Source: Streptomyces griseoruber
GTDB taxonomy: Bacteria; Actinomycetota; Actinomycetes; Streptomycetales; Streptomycetaceae
NCBI RefSeq assembly: GCF_001514205.1
Contig: NZ_KQ948764.1
Span: forward strand, 124,001-188,000
Length of the DNA stretch: 64,000 bases
Direction: 5' to 3'
The translations under genes and the position numbers were made by a program. How positions within the stretch are numbered: the first letter of the stretch is position 1; each line of letters begins with the position of its first letter. The notes below the pieces were generated by a model, which searched no databases, was not told the DNA's origin, and saw only the letters and a list, made by a program, of their open reading frames with translations. Shown one piece after another: positions 15,563-24,289 of this stretch.

Positions 15563-16621
15563 GAAGTCTCCTGAGACGGTGGACGTGCCGTGGAGGGTGG
15601 CGGACCTCGTTCGGGCGACACCGTCCCGCCCATGCGTGAACGGGAGTTGAACGGCGCGCGGCGGACGGGGCCCCGGTTCCATGAATCCGTACGGATCCAG
15701 CCATGGAAGCCAAAAGAGACCCCCTGCGGGGGCGACAGGCCGGGGGCGAGGGGGCCGAGGTGAGGTGGGGGGCGAGGGCCGAGGTGAGGTGGAGGGCGAA
15801 GGGCCGGGAGGGCGAAAGGCCGGGGACGAGACGGGAGCAAAAGGCCGGGGCAGAGCGAACCAGGAACGAGACGGGAGCAAAGGCCCGGAAGGGCGAAAGG
15901 CCGGGGACGAGGCCGGGAGCAACGCGGAAAGCCGGGAGCGCGAAGGGCCGCTGGTGAGGCGGGGGCAAAAGGCCGGGGAGGGCGAAGGCCGGGACGGACA
16001 AACGCCGCGGCGGGCAAAGACCGGGGCGAGGCTGCGGCGGGCAAAGACCGGGGCGAGGCCGGAAAGGGCTGCTGCCCGAAGACTGTCGAAGCGGGTACGG
16101 GGCACTCCCCACCGGCCACTGAAGGACACGGGGCCATTCTCGCCCGCAACCCGGCCCCGACCGCCGATTGACACGGGGCCGACCACTCCCCCCGCCGACC
16201 GCCGAAGAGCACGGGCCGGCCACTTCCCCACCGACCGCCAAAGGGCACGGGGCCAGCCACATCCCCACCGGCCACCAAAAGACCCGGGACCGGTCTCGCT
16301 CCCCGGCCGACTGCCGAGCACGCCCACTGAGCGGGCGGGACGCGTCCTCCCGGCCCACCGCCGGGGACGCGGGACCGCTCCCGCCACGGAAGCCCGCGTT
16401 GTCCCTGCCCGCCGGGCGCGGGTCCCCAGTCGTCAATCCGCCAGCTCCCCCAGTCCCCGGCCCCCGGTCCCCGGTGCGCCTCGGTCGGAGCGGTGTCCCG
16501 GGGGTGCCGCCGAAATCCTGCGGGGCGAGCCTGCCCGTCGTCCAGCCCAGAACGTGCCGAAGAAGCACTGCGCCACCCCCACCCGTCGGTGGTCCGGTGT
16601 CCGCGTGGCCGGGCGAGGTGC
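15563..16621. repeat. Non-coding, repeat-rich gap with strong purine skew
   Basis: About 1 kb without a credible gene. From about 15720 to 16090 the plus strand is G/A-rich and built from imperfect repeats of GGCGAAAGGCCGGGGACGAG, GCCGAGGTGAGGTGG (twice, 15754-15793) and GCGGGCAAAGACCGGGGCGAGG (twice near 16010-16060). From about 16110 to 16310 there are four to five diverged copies of a roughly 37-50-bp unit resembling ACCGCCGAAGGGCACGGGGC. Reading frames here are open on several strands with highly biased, repetitive composition, so they are artefacts of base composition. Confidence 0.75.
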
Positions 16622-18052
16622 TCAGCCGTTCTGCTGGGATCTCGCCTTGAAGGCCGCCTTGCGGGCCTCCTTCGCGATGCGCTTGTCCGGGTGGAGGCGG
16701 CCCATCGCCTCCAGGACGTCGGGGGTCGCCGGGTGGCCGACGCGCCAGGCCGCAGCGAAGAAGCCGCTGTGCTGGGCGGCGAGGCCCTCGACGAGTGCCT
16801 GGAGCTCCGCGGAGTTGCCCTCGGCGGCGAGCTGCGCGGCGACGGTGTCGATGGTGAGCCAGAAGACGAGGTCCTCGGAGGGCGCGGGGACGTCGGTCGC
16901 GCCCAGCTCGCTCAGCCACACCCGGGCGAGTCCGCCCAGCTCGGGGTCGTCGAGGACCTCGCGCACGGCGGGTTCGGCCAGGGCGCCGACGAGGGAGAGT
17001 GCCTCCTGACAGCGGAGCCGGCGCAGCGGGGCACCGGGGTCGGTGCCCCGGGCGGCGGCGAGCAACTCCCGTGCGGCGTCGAGGGGTTCGCGGCGCTCCA
17101 GCCACTGTTCGGTTTCGGCGCGGGCGGCCCGCGGACCGTACCCGGCGCTGCCGTCGAGGAGGACGTCGGCGCCCTTGTCGGAGAGTTCGCCGACGGACGG
17201 CGCCTCGAAGCCGGACTCCAGCAGACGCGCGCGCAGCCCGTACAGGCCGAGCGGGGTGAGGCTGACCATGCCGTAGCGGGAGACGTCCGTCTCGTCGACG
17301 GAGGTCCCGGCGCCCTCCTCGTCCGTCTCGGTCATGAGTGCCTCGTCCACCGGCCGGTAGGTGACGAGACCGATCGGCTCCAGGAGCCGGAACTGGTCGT
17401 CGAGGCGCATCATCGCGTCGGAGACCTGTTCCAGGACGTCGTTGGTGGGCTCGCCCATGTCACCGGGGACGATCATGGAGGCGGCGAGCGCGGGCAGCGG
17501 GACGGGGCCGTCGCCGGGGCCGTCCTCGCTGGCGGTGAGCAGATAGAGGTTGCCGAGCACGCCGTCGAGGAAGGCGGCCTCGCCCTCGGGGTCCCAGTCC
17601 AGCTTGGAGAAGTCGACGGCGCCGCCCTCGTCCATGGCGTCGATCAGGCCGTCGAGATCGGGCACGGCCGCGTCGGCGATCACCGACTCCAGCGCGCCGA
17701 GCCAGACGCCGAGCACGTCGTGCGGGGAGCCGCCGGTCAGCAGGGCGAGGTCCTCGCCGGGCGTGACGGTGTCGGCCTGCTCGTCGACGACCTCCAGCAG
17801 GCCGATGTCCAGGGCGACCCGCCAGGCGTCCGCCACGTCGGCGGCCGCGTCGTCGCCGGTCAGTCCGAGCTCCTCGGCGGCGGCCGGCAGCAGTTCCTCG
17901 GTCAGCCGGCCTCCGGCGTCGACGCGGGCGCCGGGGCCGGCCCAGCGGGCGAGCCGGGCGGCCCGGGAGAGCAACGGCGTGGACAGCGCGTCACGCGCCA
18001 GCTCCGCTTCGGGGTGCAGCCGTACGGGCGGCAGGGGGGAGCTGTCTGACAT
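16622..18052 (-). CDS. Conserved actinobacterial protein of unknown function
   Basis: A 476-residue acidic cytoplasmic protein that I do not recognise by function. It begins SSPLPPVRLHPEAELARDA and is largely alpha-helical. The C-terminal third resembles HEAT-like repeats, ending in a basic tail (HPDKRIAKEARKAAFKARSQ). No catalytic motif, signal peptide or membrane helix is seen. Normal Streptomyces codon bias (strong GC3) and a complete frame support a real gene. It is a single-gene unit divergent from the secreted nuclease gene, with 261 bp between their starts. Confidence 0.85.
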   Translation of the reverse strand: MSDSSPLPPVRLHPEAELARDALSTPLLSRAARLARWAGPGARVDAGGRLTEELLPAAAEELGLTGDDAAADVADAWRVALDIGLLEVVDEQADTVTPGEDLALLTGGSPHDVLGVWLGALESVIADAAVPDLDGLIDAMDEGGAVDFSKLDWDPEGEAAFLDGVLGNLYLLTASEDGPGDGPVPLPALAASMIVPGDMGEPTNDVLEQVSDAMMRLDDQFRLLEPIGLVTYRPVDEALMTETDEEGAGTSVDETDVSRYGMVSLTPLGLYGLRARLLESGFEAPSVGELSDKGADVLLDGSAGYGPRAARAETEQWLERREPLDAARELLAAARGTDPGAPLRRLRCQEALSLVGALAEPAVREVLDDPELGGLARVWLSELGATDVPAPSEDLVFWLTIDTVAAQLAAEGNSAELQALVEGLAAQHSGFFAAAWRVGHPATPDVLEAMGRLHPDKRIAKEARKAAFKARSQQNG

Positions 18053-18170
18053 CGGTGGGGTCTCCTAGGGCGTCGTACCACTCAGGCGTTCAGCCTAGAG
18101 GGATTTCCACCCATCACGTCCGGTTCATCTCCCCGCCAGGAGTCATACATGGCTCAATCCTTGACAACTG

Positions 18171-18254
18171 GCCTGATCAGGCAGGAGATTGACGCGCGTA
18201 GAAGTTCGGGGGAACGACTGTTCACTCATTTCTCCGCGTATTTCTACGCGCGTC
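18171..18254. promoter_or_regulatory. Palindrome and long inverted repeat upstream of the nuclease gene
   Basis: Three elements precede the nuclease: TTGACA at 18161-18166, a perfect 12-bp palindrome GCCTGATCAGGC (18171-18182), and a perfect 13-bp inverted repeat GACGCGCGTAGAA (18191-18203) / TTCTACGCGCGTC (18242-18254). The last could form a 13-bp hairpin with a 38-nt loop in the leader, or bind a regulator. The loop holds GTTCACTCATT, which resembles one half of a PHO-box unit but is not tandem. Confidence 0.55.
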
Positions 18255-18313
18255 ATACGCGCTCCCGCTCCACCCTCGTCCCGGCACCCACGTATGTCCC
18301 CGGAGGGATCCCG

Positions 18314-20140
18314 TTGCCGAGCAAGAAGTCCGCGCGCGTCGCCGCGCTCACCGTCGCCGCCGTCTGTTCCGCGGCGTCCACCGTCGCTCTCACCTCCCCC
18401 GCGCACGCGGACACGGTGGCCGTCCATGACATCCAGGGCACGACCCGGATCTCGCCGTACGCCGGCCAGGCCGTCACGGGGGTACCCGGAATCGTCACCG
18501 GCGTACGCACCTACGGCTCCTCCAGAGGCTTCTGGATCCAGGATCCGAACCCGGACGCCGATCCGGCCACCAGTGAGGGCGTCTTCGTCTTCACCAGCTC
18601 CGTCCCGAAGGTCGCGGTCGGCGACTCGGTCACCGTGAACGGCACGGTCTCCGAGTACGTCCCCGGCGGCACGTCGTCCGGGAACCAGTCCGTCACCGAG
18701 ATCGTCAAGCCGACGGTGACCGTCGTCTCCGGCGGCAACGCCGTCCCGGCCGCCACGGTGATCGACGCGCGGTCGGTCCCGGCCGCGTACGCCCCGGCCG
18801 GCGACAGCGCCGCGAGCAACTCGATCAACGCGCTCACCCTGGAGCCGAAGAAGTACGCCCTGGACCTCTACGAGTCCCTGGAGGGCATGAACGTCCAGGT
18901 CGCCGACGCCCGGGTGGTCACCGCCACCGACCCGTACAGCGAGCTGTGGGTCACGGTGAAGCCGCACGAGAACGCCAGCCGGCGCGGCGGCACGGTGTAC
19001 GGCTCGTACACCTCGCAGAACACCGGCCGGCTCCAGATCCAGTCGCTGGGCCCGACGGCCGACTTCCCGGCCGCGAACGTCGGCGACACCCTGACCGGCA
19101 CCACCGCGGGCCCGCTGGACTACAACCAGTTCGGCGGCTACACCCTGGTGGCGAACGCGCTCGGCTCGCTGAAGAGCGGTGGCCTGGAGCGGGAGACGAC
19201 CCAGAAGCAGAAGAAGGGCGAGCTCGCGGTCGCGACGTACAACGTCGAGAACCTGGACCCGTCCGACACCACGTTCGCGGCCCACGCCTCCGCGATCGTG
19301 AACAACCTGCGCTCGCCCGACATCGTGTCCCTGGAGGAGATCCAGGACAACACCGGCGCGAAGGACGACGGGACGACCGCCGCGGACGTCACCGTGACCA
19401 AGCTGATCGACGCGATCGTCGCGGCGGGCGGTCCGGCGTACGAGTGGCGCTCGATCGACCCGGCGAACGACACCGACGGCGGTGAGCCCGGCGGCAACAT
19501 CCGCCAGGTGTTCCTGTTCAACCCGCAGCGGGTGTCGTTCACCGACCGCGCGGGCGGCGACGCGACCACGGCCGTCGGGGTGGAGAAGGTGCGCGGCACG
19601 GCGCGGCTGACCGTGTCCCCGGGCCGGATCGCCCCGGCGAACACGGCCTGGAACGCCAGCCGCAAGCCGCTGGTGGGCGAGTTCGTCTTCCGGGGACAGA
19701 CGGTCTTCGTGATCGCCAACCACCTCAACTCCAAGGGCGGCGACCAGGCGCTGCACGCGCAGTACCAGCCGGTGGTGCGCAGCTCGGAGGTCCAGCGCCA
19801 CCAGCAGGCGACGCTCGTCAACGCGTTCGTCAAGGACCTGCTGAAGGTGCAGCGGAACGCCGACGTGATCGCGCTCGGCGACATGAACGACTTCGAGTTC
19901 TCCGACACCGCGAAGATCCTCGAGGGTGACGGCGAACTGTGGTCGGCGATCAAGTCGCTGCCCAGGAGCGAGCGGTACAGCTACGACTACCAGGGCAACC
20001 AGCAGGTCCTGGACCAGATCCTGGTCAGCCCGTCGGTCCGGCGGTCCTGCGACTTCGCGTACGACAGCGTGCACATCAACGCGGAGTTCCACGACCAGAT
20101 CAGCGACCACGACCCGCAGGTGCTGCGCTTCGAGCCGTGA
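18314..20140 (+). CDS. Secreted endonuclease/exonuclease/phosphatase-family nuclease
   Basis: A 608-residue exported nuclease. The TTG at 18314 follows GGAGGG by six bases and begins a Sec signal peptide (basic KKSARVAALTVAAVCSAAST start, cleavage near AHADT); frames upstream lack protein-like sequence. An OB-fold region (GIVTGVRTYGSSRGFWIQDP) precedes the EEP domain. Catalytic motifs are YNVENLDPSD, SLEEIQDN (metal Glu), NHLNSKGGD, ALGDMNDF and the C-terminal SDHDPQVL with the catalytic His. This is the ExeM/NucH-like extracellular nuclease type, probably scavenging phosphate or nucleosides from DNA. Confidence 0.9.
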   Translation: MPSKKSARVAALTVAAVCSAASTVALTSPAHADTVAVHDIQGTTRISPYAGQAVTGVPGIVTGVRTYGSSRGFWIQDPNPDADPATSEGVFVFTSSVPKVAVGDSVTVNGTVSEYVPGGTSSGNQSVTEIVKPTVTVVSGGNAVPAATVIDARSVPAAYAPAGDSAASNSINALTLEPKKYALDLYESLEGMNVQVADARVVTATDPYSELWVTVKPHENASRRGGTVYGSYTSQNTGRLQIQSLGPTADFPAANVGDTLTGTTAGPLDYNQFGGYTLVANALGSLKSGGLERETTQKQKKGELAVATYNVENLDPSDTTFAAHASAIVNNLRSPDIVSLEEIQDNTGAKDDGTTAADVTVTKLIDAIVAAGGPAYEWRSIDPANDTDGGEPGGNIRQVFLFNPQRVSFTDRAGGDATTAVGVEKVRGTARLTVSPGRIAPANTAWNASRKPLVGEFVFRGQTVFVIANHLNSKGGDQALHAQYQPVVRSSEVQRHQQATLVNAFVKDLLKVQRNADVIALGDMNDFEFSDTAKILEGDGELWSAIKSLPRSERYSYDYQGNQQVLDQILVSPSVRRSCDFAYDSVHINAEFHDQISDHDPQVLRFEP

Positions 20141-20149
20141 TCCCGTCCG

Positions 20150-20884
20150 TCAGGAGGTCTGGCCGTACACCTTGTCCAGCCAGACCTGCCAGGCGGTCTC
20201 GTTGACGTCGGCGTCGGCGTCCGCGGCGAAGTCGTGGATGCTGATGCCGACCGGGGCGCCCCAGTGGTTGCGCCCGAAGACGCGGATCAGGGCGTCGTCG
20301 GTGCGCAGGCCGACGAAGTAGGGGTTGCGGTAGTCGAGCACGGCGTCGAACTCCCGGGGACCGCGCACCGTCACCCGGTCGCCGGGGGCGGCGTCCCCGG
20401 CCAGGCCCAGCGCCCGCTCGACCTCGGTGAGGGCCCCCGGGGCGCTCGCCGACTCGGGCCCGTTGAGCTGGGCGAACGTGACGGGGCGGGGCGCGAAGTG
20501 CGTGAGGTACTCGCGCAGGGTGTGCAGATAGAAGTCGGTGTGCCTGCTCGCCCCGTCGTACTGGTTGTCCCAGTCGTCGGTGAAGATCCCGCTGTGCACG
20601 TAGCGCACCCAGGCGCGCCGGCCGCCGTCGCGCGCCTCGATGACGTGCTCGAGCTGGTTCAGGCTCTGGATCGGGATGCCGACGTCCTCACTGCGGATGG
20701 TGAGGTGGTGCGGGGCGTCGTACGCGGTGACGGTGGACCCGAAGGCCGCCGTGCCGCCGACCTTGGGCTCCGGGGCCTCCATCGGCCACAGGTACGCCCC
20801 GGTGCCGTGGGTGATCGCCTCCCACACCTCCTCCGGCGTGGCGTCGACCTCGAACTCACGGACGATCTCGAATTCCTTGGACAT
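20150..20884 (-). CDS. SRPBCC (AHSA1-like) domain protein
   Basis: A 244-residue protein with a START/Bet v1-like fold of the AHSA1 group: EFEVDATPEEVWEAITHGTG at the start, then VGGTAAFGSTVTAYD, HVIEARDGG and a long amphipathic C-terminal helix region. A second half (GDRVTVRGPREFDAVLDY) extends beyond the usual 150 residues. GGAG eight bases upstream supports ATG 20884. It is co-transcribed with an ArsR regulator 20 bp upstream, the common ArsR-SRPBCC pairing. The ligand is unknown. Confidence 0.88.
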   Translation of the reverse strand: MSKEFEIVREFEVDATPEEVWEAITHGTGAYLWPMEAPEPKVGGTAAFGSTVTAYDAPHHLTIRSEDVGIPIQSLNQLEHVIEARDGGRRAWVRYVHSGIFTDDWDNQYDGASRHTDFYLHTLREYLTHFAPRPVTFAQLNGPESASAPGALTEVERALGLAGDAAPGDRVTVRGPREFDAVLDYRNPYFVGLRTDDALIRVFGRNHWGAPVGISIHDFAADADADVNETAWQVWLDKVYGQTS

Positions 20885-20904
20885 CTTCTGCTCCTGAACC
20901 GGTC

Positions 20905-21543
20905 TCACGGGTGGGGAAGTTCGGGGTCCTGCGGGGTGACCGCAGGAGGTCCGGGGTCCTGCGGTTTCAGCGTGGGATGCACGGCGACGACGATCCGGTG
21001 GTCGCGGCCGCCCTCCGCGTCCGGGGAGTCGTACTTGCGGACGAGGGCACCAACCCCCGCCGTGAGTTCCTCGACGAACGCGGCGCGGTCGGCGGCGGAG
21101 GCGAAGCGGACCTCGCCGTCCAGCGCGTAGGTCGCCAGCCGTTTGCGGGCCTTCGCGGCTCCGGTGATCAGCGAACCGACGTCCCGCACCAGACGTGCGC
21201 CGAGCGCGAGCAGCCAGCGCGCGGAGAGCTGGTCGCGGAAGCGGTCGGGGTCCGGCTGCACCTCGGCGAGGGCGAGCGGCGAGATGACGTACGAGGCGGC
21301 GGTGGCCCGCATCAGCCGCTCGGTGACATTGCCCTTGCGGCGCTCGCCGGCCAGTTCGACCAGGCCGTGCCGCTCCAGTGCCTTCAGGTGGTAGTTCACC
21401 TTCTGTCGCGGCAGGCCGACCTTCCCGGCCAGCATCGCCGCGGACGCGGGCCCCGCGGCCAGCTCGGCCAGCAGCCTGGCCCGTATGGGGTCCAGGGAGA
21501 CGGCGGCGGCCTCGGGGTCCTCGATCACGGTCACATCCAGCAT
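20905..21543 (-). CDS. ArsR-family winged-helix regulator
   Basis: A 212-residue regulator with an N-terminal ArsR-type HTH (LDPIRARLLAELAAGPASAA, then KVGLPRQKVNYHLKALERHG). Its C-terminal half is helical and lacks metal-site cysteines, so it is probably not a metal sensor. The tail holds two PQDP motifs from a short duplication. An inverted repeat at 21558-21597 upstream is the likely operator. It leads an operon with the SRPBCC gene. Confidence 0.9.
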   Translation of the reverse strand: MLDVTVIEDPEAAAVSLDPIRARLLAELAAGPASAAMLAGKVGLPRQKVNYHLKALERHGLVELAGERRKGNVTERLMRATAASYVISPLALAEVQPDPDRFRDQLSARWLLALGARLVRDVGSLITGAAKARKRLATYALDGEVRFASAADRAAFVEELTAGVGALVRKYDSPDAEGGRDHRIVVAVHPTLKPQDPGPPAVTPQDPELPHP

Positions 21544-21557
21544 GCGTCCACCGTCTC

Positions 21558-21597
21558 ACCGAAAACTTTTTTTGTCCAGGAGGAATGAGTTTTCGGT
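21558..21597. promoter_or_regulatory. Inverted repeat upstream of the ArsR gene
   Basis: ACCGAAAACT (21558-21567) and AGTTTTCGGT (21588-21597) are a perfect 10-bp inverted repeat with a 20-bp spacer containing a run of T. It lies 15 bp before the ArsR start. The spacing of the half-sites is two helical turns, which suits a dimeric winged-helix repressor. Confidence 0.6.
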
Positions 21598-21615
21598 GCC
21601 CGCCCGGGACGGTGT

Positions 21616-22017
21616 TCAGCACTTCGGCCGGCGCCTCCTCAGGATCACCGCCGCGGTGAGCGCCGCGCCCGCCGCGCCGGCGATCACGACCGGCCCGGCC
21701 TGCCGCATCGCGAACCGCGCGGGTGCGGGGGCCTGACGCTCCAAGGCGTGACCGGCGTGACCGGCGTGGGCGGTACGGGCCGCCCGGTCCCGGAGGGCGT
21801 GGCCCGCCTGGGCCGCGGTGCTGCGCAGTTGCCACGTCATCGCGCCCGCCCGGTCCCGGAGGTCGGCCGTGCGGACCCACGCCCGGCCGCCCACGTCCGC
21901 CCGGCCGGCCAACTCCCCCACCGTGCCCCCCAGCCGGCTCCCGGTCCGGGCCATCCGCCGGCGCAGCCGCGTCGCCGTCCCCCTGGCCGATCCCCTGGCC
22001 GATCCCCTGTCCGTCAT
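21616..22017 (-). CDS. Small DUF3618-like membrane protein
   Basis: A 133-residue basic protein: a helical region of Ala/Arg/Gly-rich repeats, then one C-terminal membrane helix (GPVVIAGAAGAALTAAVIL) and a basic tail RRRRPKC. Size and layout match DUF3618-type proteins that sit with phage-holin-like membrane proteins in Streptomyces, but the usual partners are absent. The N-terminal GSARGSARG arises from a 12-bp DNA duplication. Function unknown. Confidence 0.65.
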   Translation of the reverse strand: MTDRGSARGSARGTATRLRRRMARTGSRLGGTVGELAGRADVGGRAWVRTADLRDRAGAMTWQLRSTAAQAGHALRDRAARTAHAGHAGHALERQAPAPARFAMRQAGPVVIAGAAGAALTAAVILRRRRPKC

Positions 22018-22094
22018 CGGTGCGCCCCTTCCCTCGTCCCGGTTGCGGGACTCCGGGTACCCGGGCGGGCCGGACCCTCACCTCTCAGATGTGC

Positions 22095-22108
22095 TTAGGA
22101 ATACCTCG
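22095..22108. promoter_or_regulatory. Imperfect iron-box-like sequence upstream of dapA
   Basis: TTAGGAATACCTCG matches 11 of 14 bases of the perfect palindrome TTAGGTATACCTAA found before sufR at 49653. It lies 49 bp before the dapA start, in an AT-richer patch. It may be a weak DmdR/IdeR- or SufR-type site or chance. Confidence 0.3.
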
Positions 22109-22156
22109 TAGCAGATTTAAGTGGAGCTTCACGGTGGTGATACCGAGACTGCTGTC

Positions 22157-23056
22157 ATGACATACGCGGCTTCCCAGACCCCACCCTTCGGCCGAGCCCT
22201 CTGCGCGATGGTCACGCCCTTCACCCCGTCCGGTGCGCTCGACCTCGACGGGGCCCAGCGGCTCGCCGAGTGGCTGGTGGGGCACGGCTGCGACGGGCTG
22301 GTGCTGTCCGGCACGACCGGCGAGGCTCCGACCACCTCGGACGCCGAGAAGGCGGAGCTGGTCACGGCCGTGCGGGAGGCGGTCGGTGACCGGGTGTCCC
22401 TCGTCACCGGCGTCGGCACCTTCGACACCCGGCACACGGTCGAACTCGCCCGGTCCGCCGAGAAGGCCGGCGCCGACGGGGTCCTCGTGGTCAGCCCGTA
22501 CTACAGCCGGCCCCCGCAGGACGCCCTGGAGGCGCACTTCCGGGAGGTGGCCGACGCGTCCGGGCTGCCCGTAATGCTGTACGACATCCCCGGCCGCACC
22601 GGCACCCGGATCGAGCCGGAGACCCTGCTGCGGCTCGCCGGGCATCCCAGGATCGTCGCCGTCAAGGACTGCTCCTACGACTTCCTCGGCGCCCAGAAGG
22701 TCATCGGGCGGACCGGGCTGGCGTACTACGCGGGATGCGACGAGCACAATCTCGCGCTGTACGCGGTGGGCGGGGCGGGGTACGTCAGCACCGTCGCGAA
22801 TGTGGTGCCGGAACAACTCCGCGCCGTCCTGGACGCGTTCGAGGCGGGCGACACCCCCGTGTCCGCCCGCCTCCAGCAACGCGCCGCACCACTCATCGAA
22901 TCGATGATGGCGGCGGGCCTGCCCGGCGCCGTCACCGCCAAGGCGCTCCTCGGCGCGCTCGGTCTGCCCGCGGGCCCGGTCCGCGCCCCGCTGCGCCCGG
23001 CGGGCCGCGAGGCGGTCGACGGGCTGCGGGACGCCTACGAGCGATGCGTCGCCTGA
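22157..23056 (+). CDS. dapA: 4-hydroxy-tetrahydrodipicolinate synthase
   Basis: DHDPS (299 residues), condensing pyruvate with aspartate semialdehyde in the diaminopimelate/lysine pathway. Seen are the catalytic Thr-Thr pair in LSGTTGEAPTTS, the Tyr of VLYDIPGRTG-type context (VMLYDIPGRTGTR), the Schiff-base Lys in IVAVKDCS, and YYAGCDEHNLALYAVGG. The ATG at 22157 matches the family N-terminus; its ribosome site is weak. It is a single gene whose stop lies 12 bp from the convergent propeller gene. Streptomyces often have more than one dapA, and another DAP-pathway gene, dapD, lies past the mobile element. Confidence 0.92.
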   Translation: MTYAASQTPPFGRALCAMVTPFTPSGALDLDGAQRLAEWLVGHGCDGLVLSGTTGEAPTTSDAEKAELVTAVREAVGDRVSLVTGVGTFDTRHTVELARSAEKAGADGVLVVSPYYSRPPQDALEAHFREVADASGLPVMLYDIPGRTGTRIEPETLLRLAGHPRIVAVKDCSYDFLGAQKVIGRTGLAYYAGCDEHNLALYAVGGAGYVSTVANVVPEQLRAVLDAFEAGDTPVSARLQQRAAPLIESMMAAGLPGAVTAKALLGALGLPAGPVRAPLRPAGREAVDGLRDAYERCVA

Positions 23057-23068
23057 CGGCCAGGACGG

Positions 23069-24289
23069 TCATCGGTCCGCGAACACCGGTTCCCAGCGGC
23101 CCAGGGTGTCGTCCTTCGTCGAGCGGAAGTCGCTGAGCGGGACCACCTTGTCGCTGTCGAGCGTCACCAGGACGAGCCGCTGGTGGTACTCGTTGCCGTC
23201 CTTGCCGATGTCCCAGGCGACGAGCGAGTCGTCGCCGGCCCAGGCGAGCAGCTGCTGGCCGTGCGTCTCGGTGATCTTGTTGCCGGTCCCCGGGTCGAGG
23301 ATCCAGGAGGACGTCTTGTACTTCTCGCCCGCGAAGTCCCCGGCGAGCAGGCTGCCGTCGGGTGAGAGGCCCGCGTCGACGTACCAGCGCAGATACTTCG
23401 CGTCGGCGGGCGGACCCACCTCGGTGCCGTCCCGGTCGTAGTACTGGTAGCCCGGATCCATGGGCATGCCGGACCAGATGAGGCTGCCGTCGCGGCTGAA
23501 GGCGAAGTCCTGGCGGGTGTTGATCATGTCGAGCGAACCGGGGCCGCCGCCCGCGTCGACCTGGCTCCACCGCGCCTTCCCGGACGCCACGTCGATGACG
23601 TAGAAGCCGGTGCGGTGCGAACGCGTCTCCACGGTCACTTCGCCGCCCCCCTTCAGCTTCTTCGGGATGGGCCTGAGGTCCGGGTTCTCGCTGTAGGTCG
23701 TCGCGACGAGCTCCCGTCCGTCGCGGGAGAAGGCGAGCCCGCCGACGGTGTGGTCGACCTTGATCCACCGCTTGACCTCGCCGCTGGCCATGTCGAGCAG
23801 GCCGATCCGGCTCGCCGGCAGGTTCTGCTCCAGGACGGCGGCGGTCTCCAGGCCCGGTGCGACGGCGACCCACGACCACTTGGTGGTCTTCACGTACTTC
23901 TTGGTCACCGGGTTCAGCAGCCAGTACGTGCGCGTCGCCACCGCCATCTCCTTGGACTGCGCGACCGGGACCGTCCCGTAGTACGCGGCGAGCGCCGTCC
24001 GCCCCGCGGCGATCAGATCCCGCGGCGGGGACTGGTCGGGGTGTGCGGAGGTCCGGTTCGGCTCCGTGACGTCCGCGGGGCGCACGTCCCTCGTCCCGCC
24101 CGAATCCAGCATCGGCACCGCCACGGAGACCGCCACCACGGCGGCGGCCGCGGCCGCCATCGACACCAGCCTGCGGGTACGGCGGCGCCGGCGCAGCCCC
24201 AGCACACGGTCGGCGAGTCCCGGTGCGGCCGGCGTCTGCCCCGCGGCCTGTTCGCGCAGGGAGTCACGCACGAGTTCGTCGACGTTCAC
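23069..24289 (-). CDS. Membrane-anchored WD40/TolB-like protein, sigma-factor partner
   Basis: A 406-residue protein with a short cytoplasmic N-terminus (MNVDELVRDSLREQA), a membrane helix at about residues 40-60, and an extracellular beta-propeller-like domain with repeated motifs (AFSRDGRELVATTY, FAFSRDGSLIWSG, GLSPDGSLLAGDF). The GTG start overlaps the sigma-factor stop by GTGA, so the two are translationally coupled. The layout suggests an anti-sigma-like or signal-sensing partner for the SigE-family factor, though no zinc-binding anti-sigma motif is seen. Confidence 0.85.
   Translation of the reverse strand: MNVDELVRDSLREQAAGQTPAAPGLADRVLGLRRRRRTRRLVSMAAAAAAVVAVSVAVPMLDSGGTRDVRPADVTEPNRTSAHPDQSPPRDLIAAGRTALAAYYGTVPVAQSKEMAVATRTYWLLNPVTKKYVKTTKWSWVAVAPGLETAAVLEQNLPASRIGLLDMASGEVKRWIKVDHTVGGLAFSRDGRELVATTYSENPDLRPIPKKLKGGGEVTVETRSHRTGFYVIDVASGKARWSQVDAGGGPGSLDMINTRQDFAFSRDGSLIWSGMPMDPGYQYYDRDGTEVGPPADAKYLRWYVDAGLSPDGSLLAGDFAGEKYKTSSWILDPGTGNKITETHGQQLLAWAGDDSLVAWDIGKDGNEYHQRLVLVTLDSDKVVPLSDFRSTKDDTLGRWEPVFADR

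Noticed and set aside
15563..16387. N-terminal extension of the PhoX-like protein through the repeat region
   Set aside because: The true start has AGGAGA and a Tat signal at 15562; the extension is Pro/Arg/Ser repeat sequence.
21585..21659. Mini-gene after AGGAGGA on the plus strand (24 codons)
   Set aside because: The ribosome-like motif directly abuts the ATG, with no spacer, and the site lies inside the ArsR operator region.
20150..22081. Single 643-residue minus-strand protein covering the SRPBCC gene and upstream DNA
   Set aside because: The upstream two thirds is the wrong frame of the ArsR and DUF3618-like genes; the SRPBCC gene has its own start at 20884.
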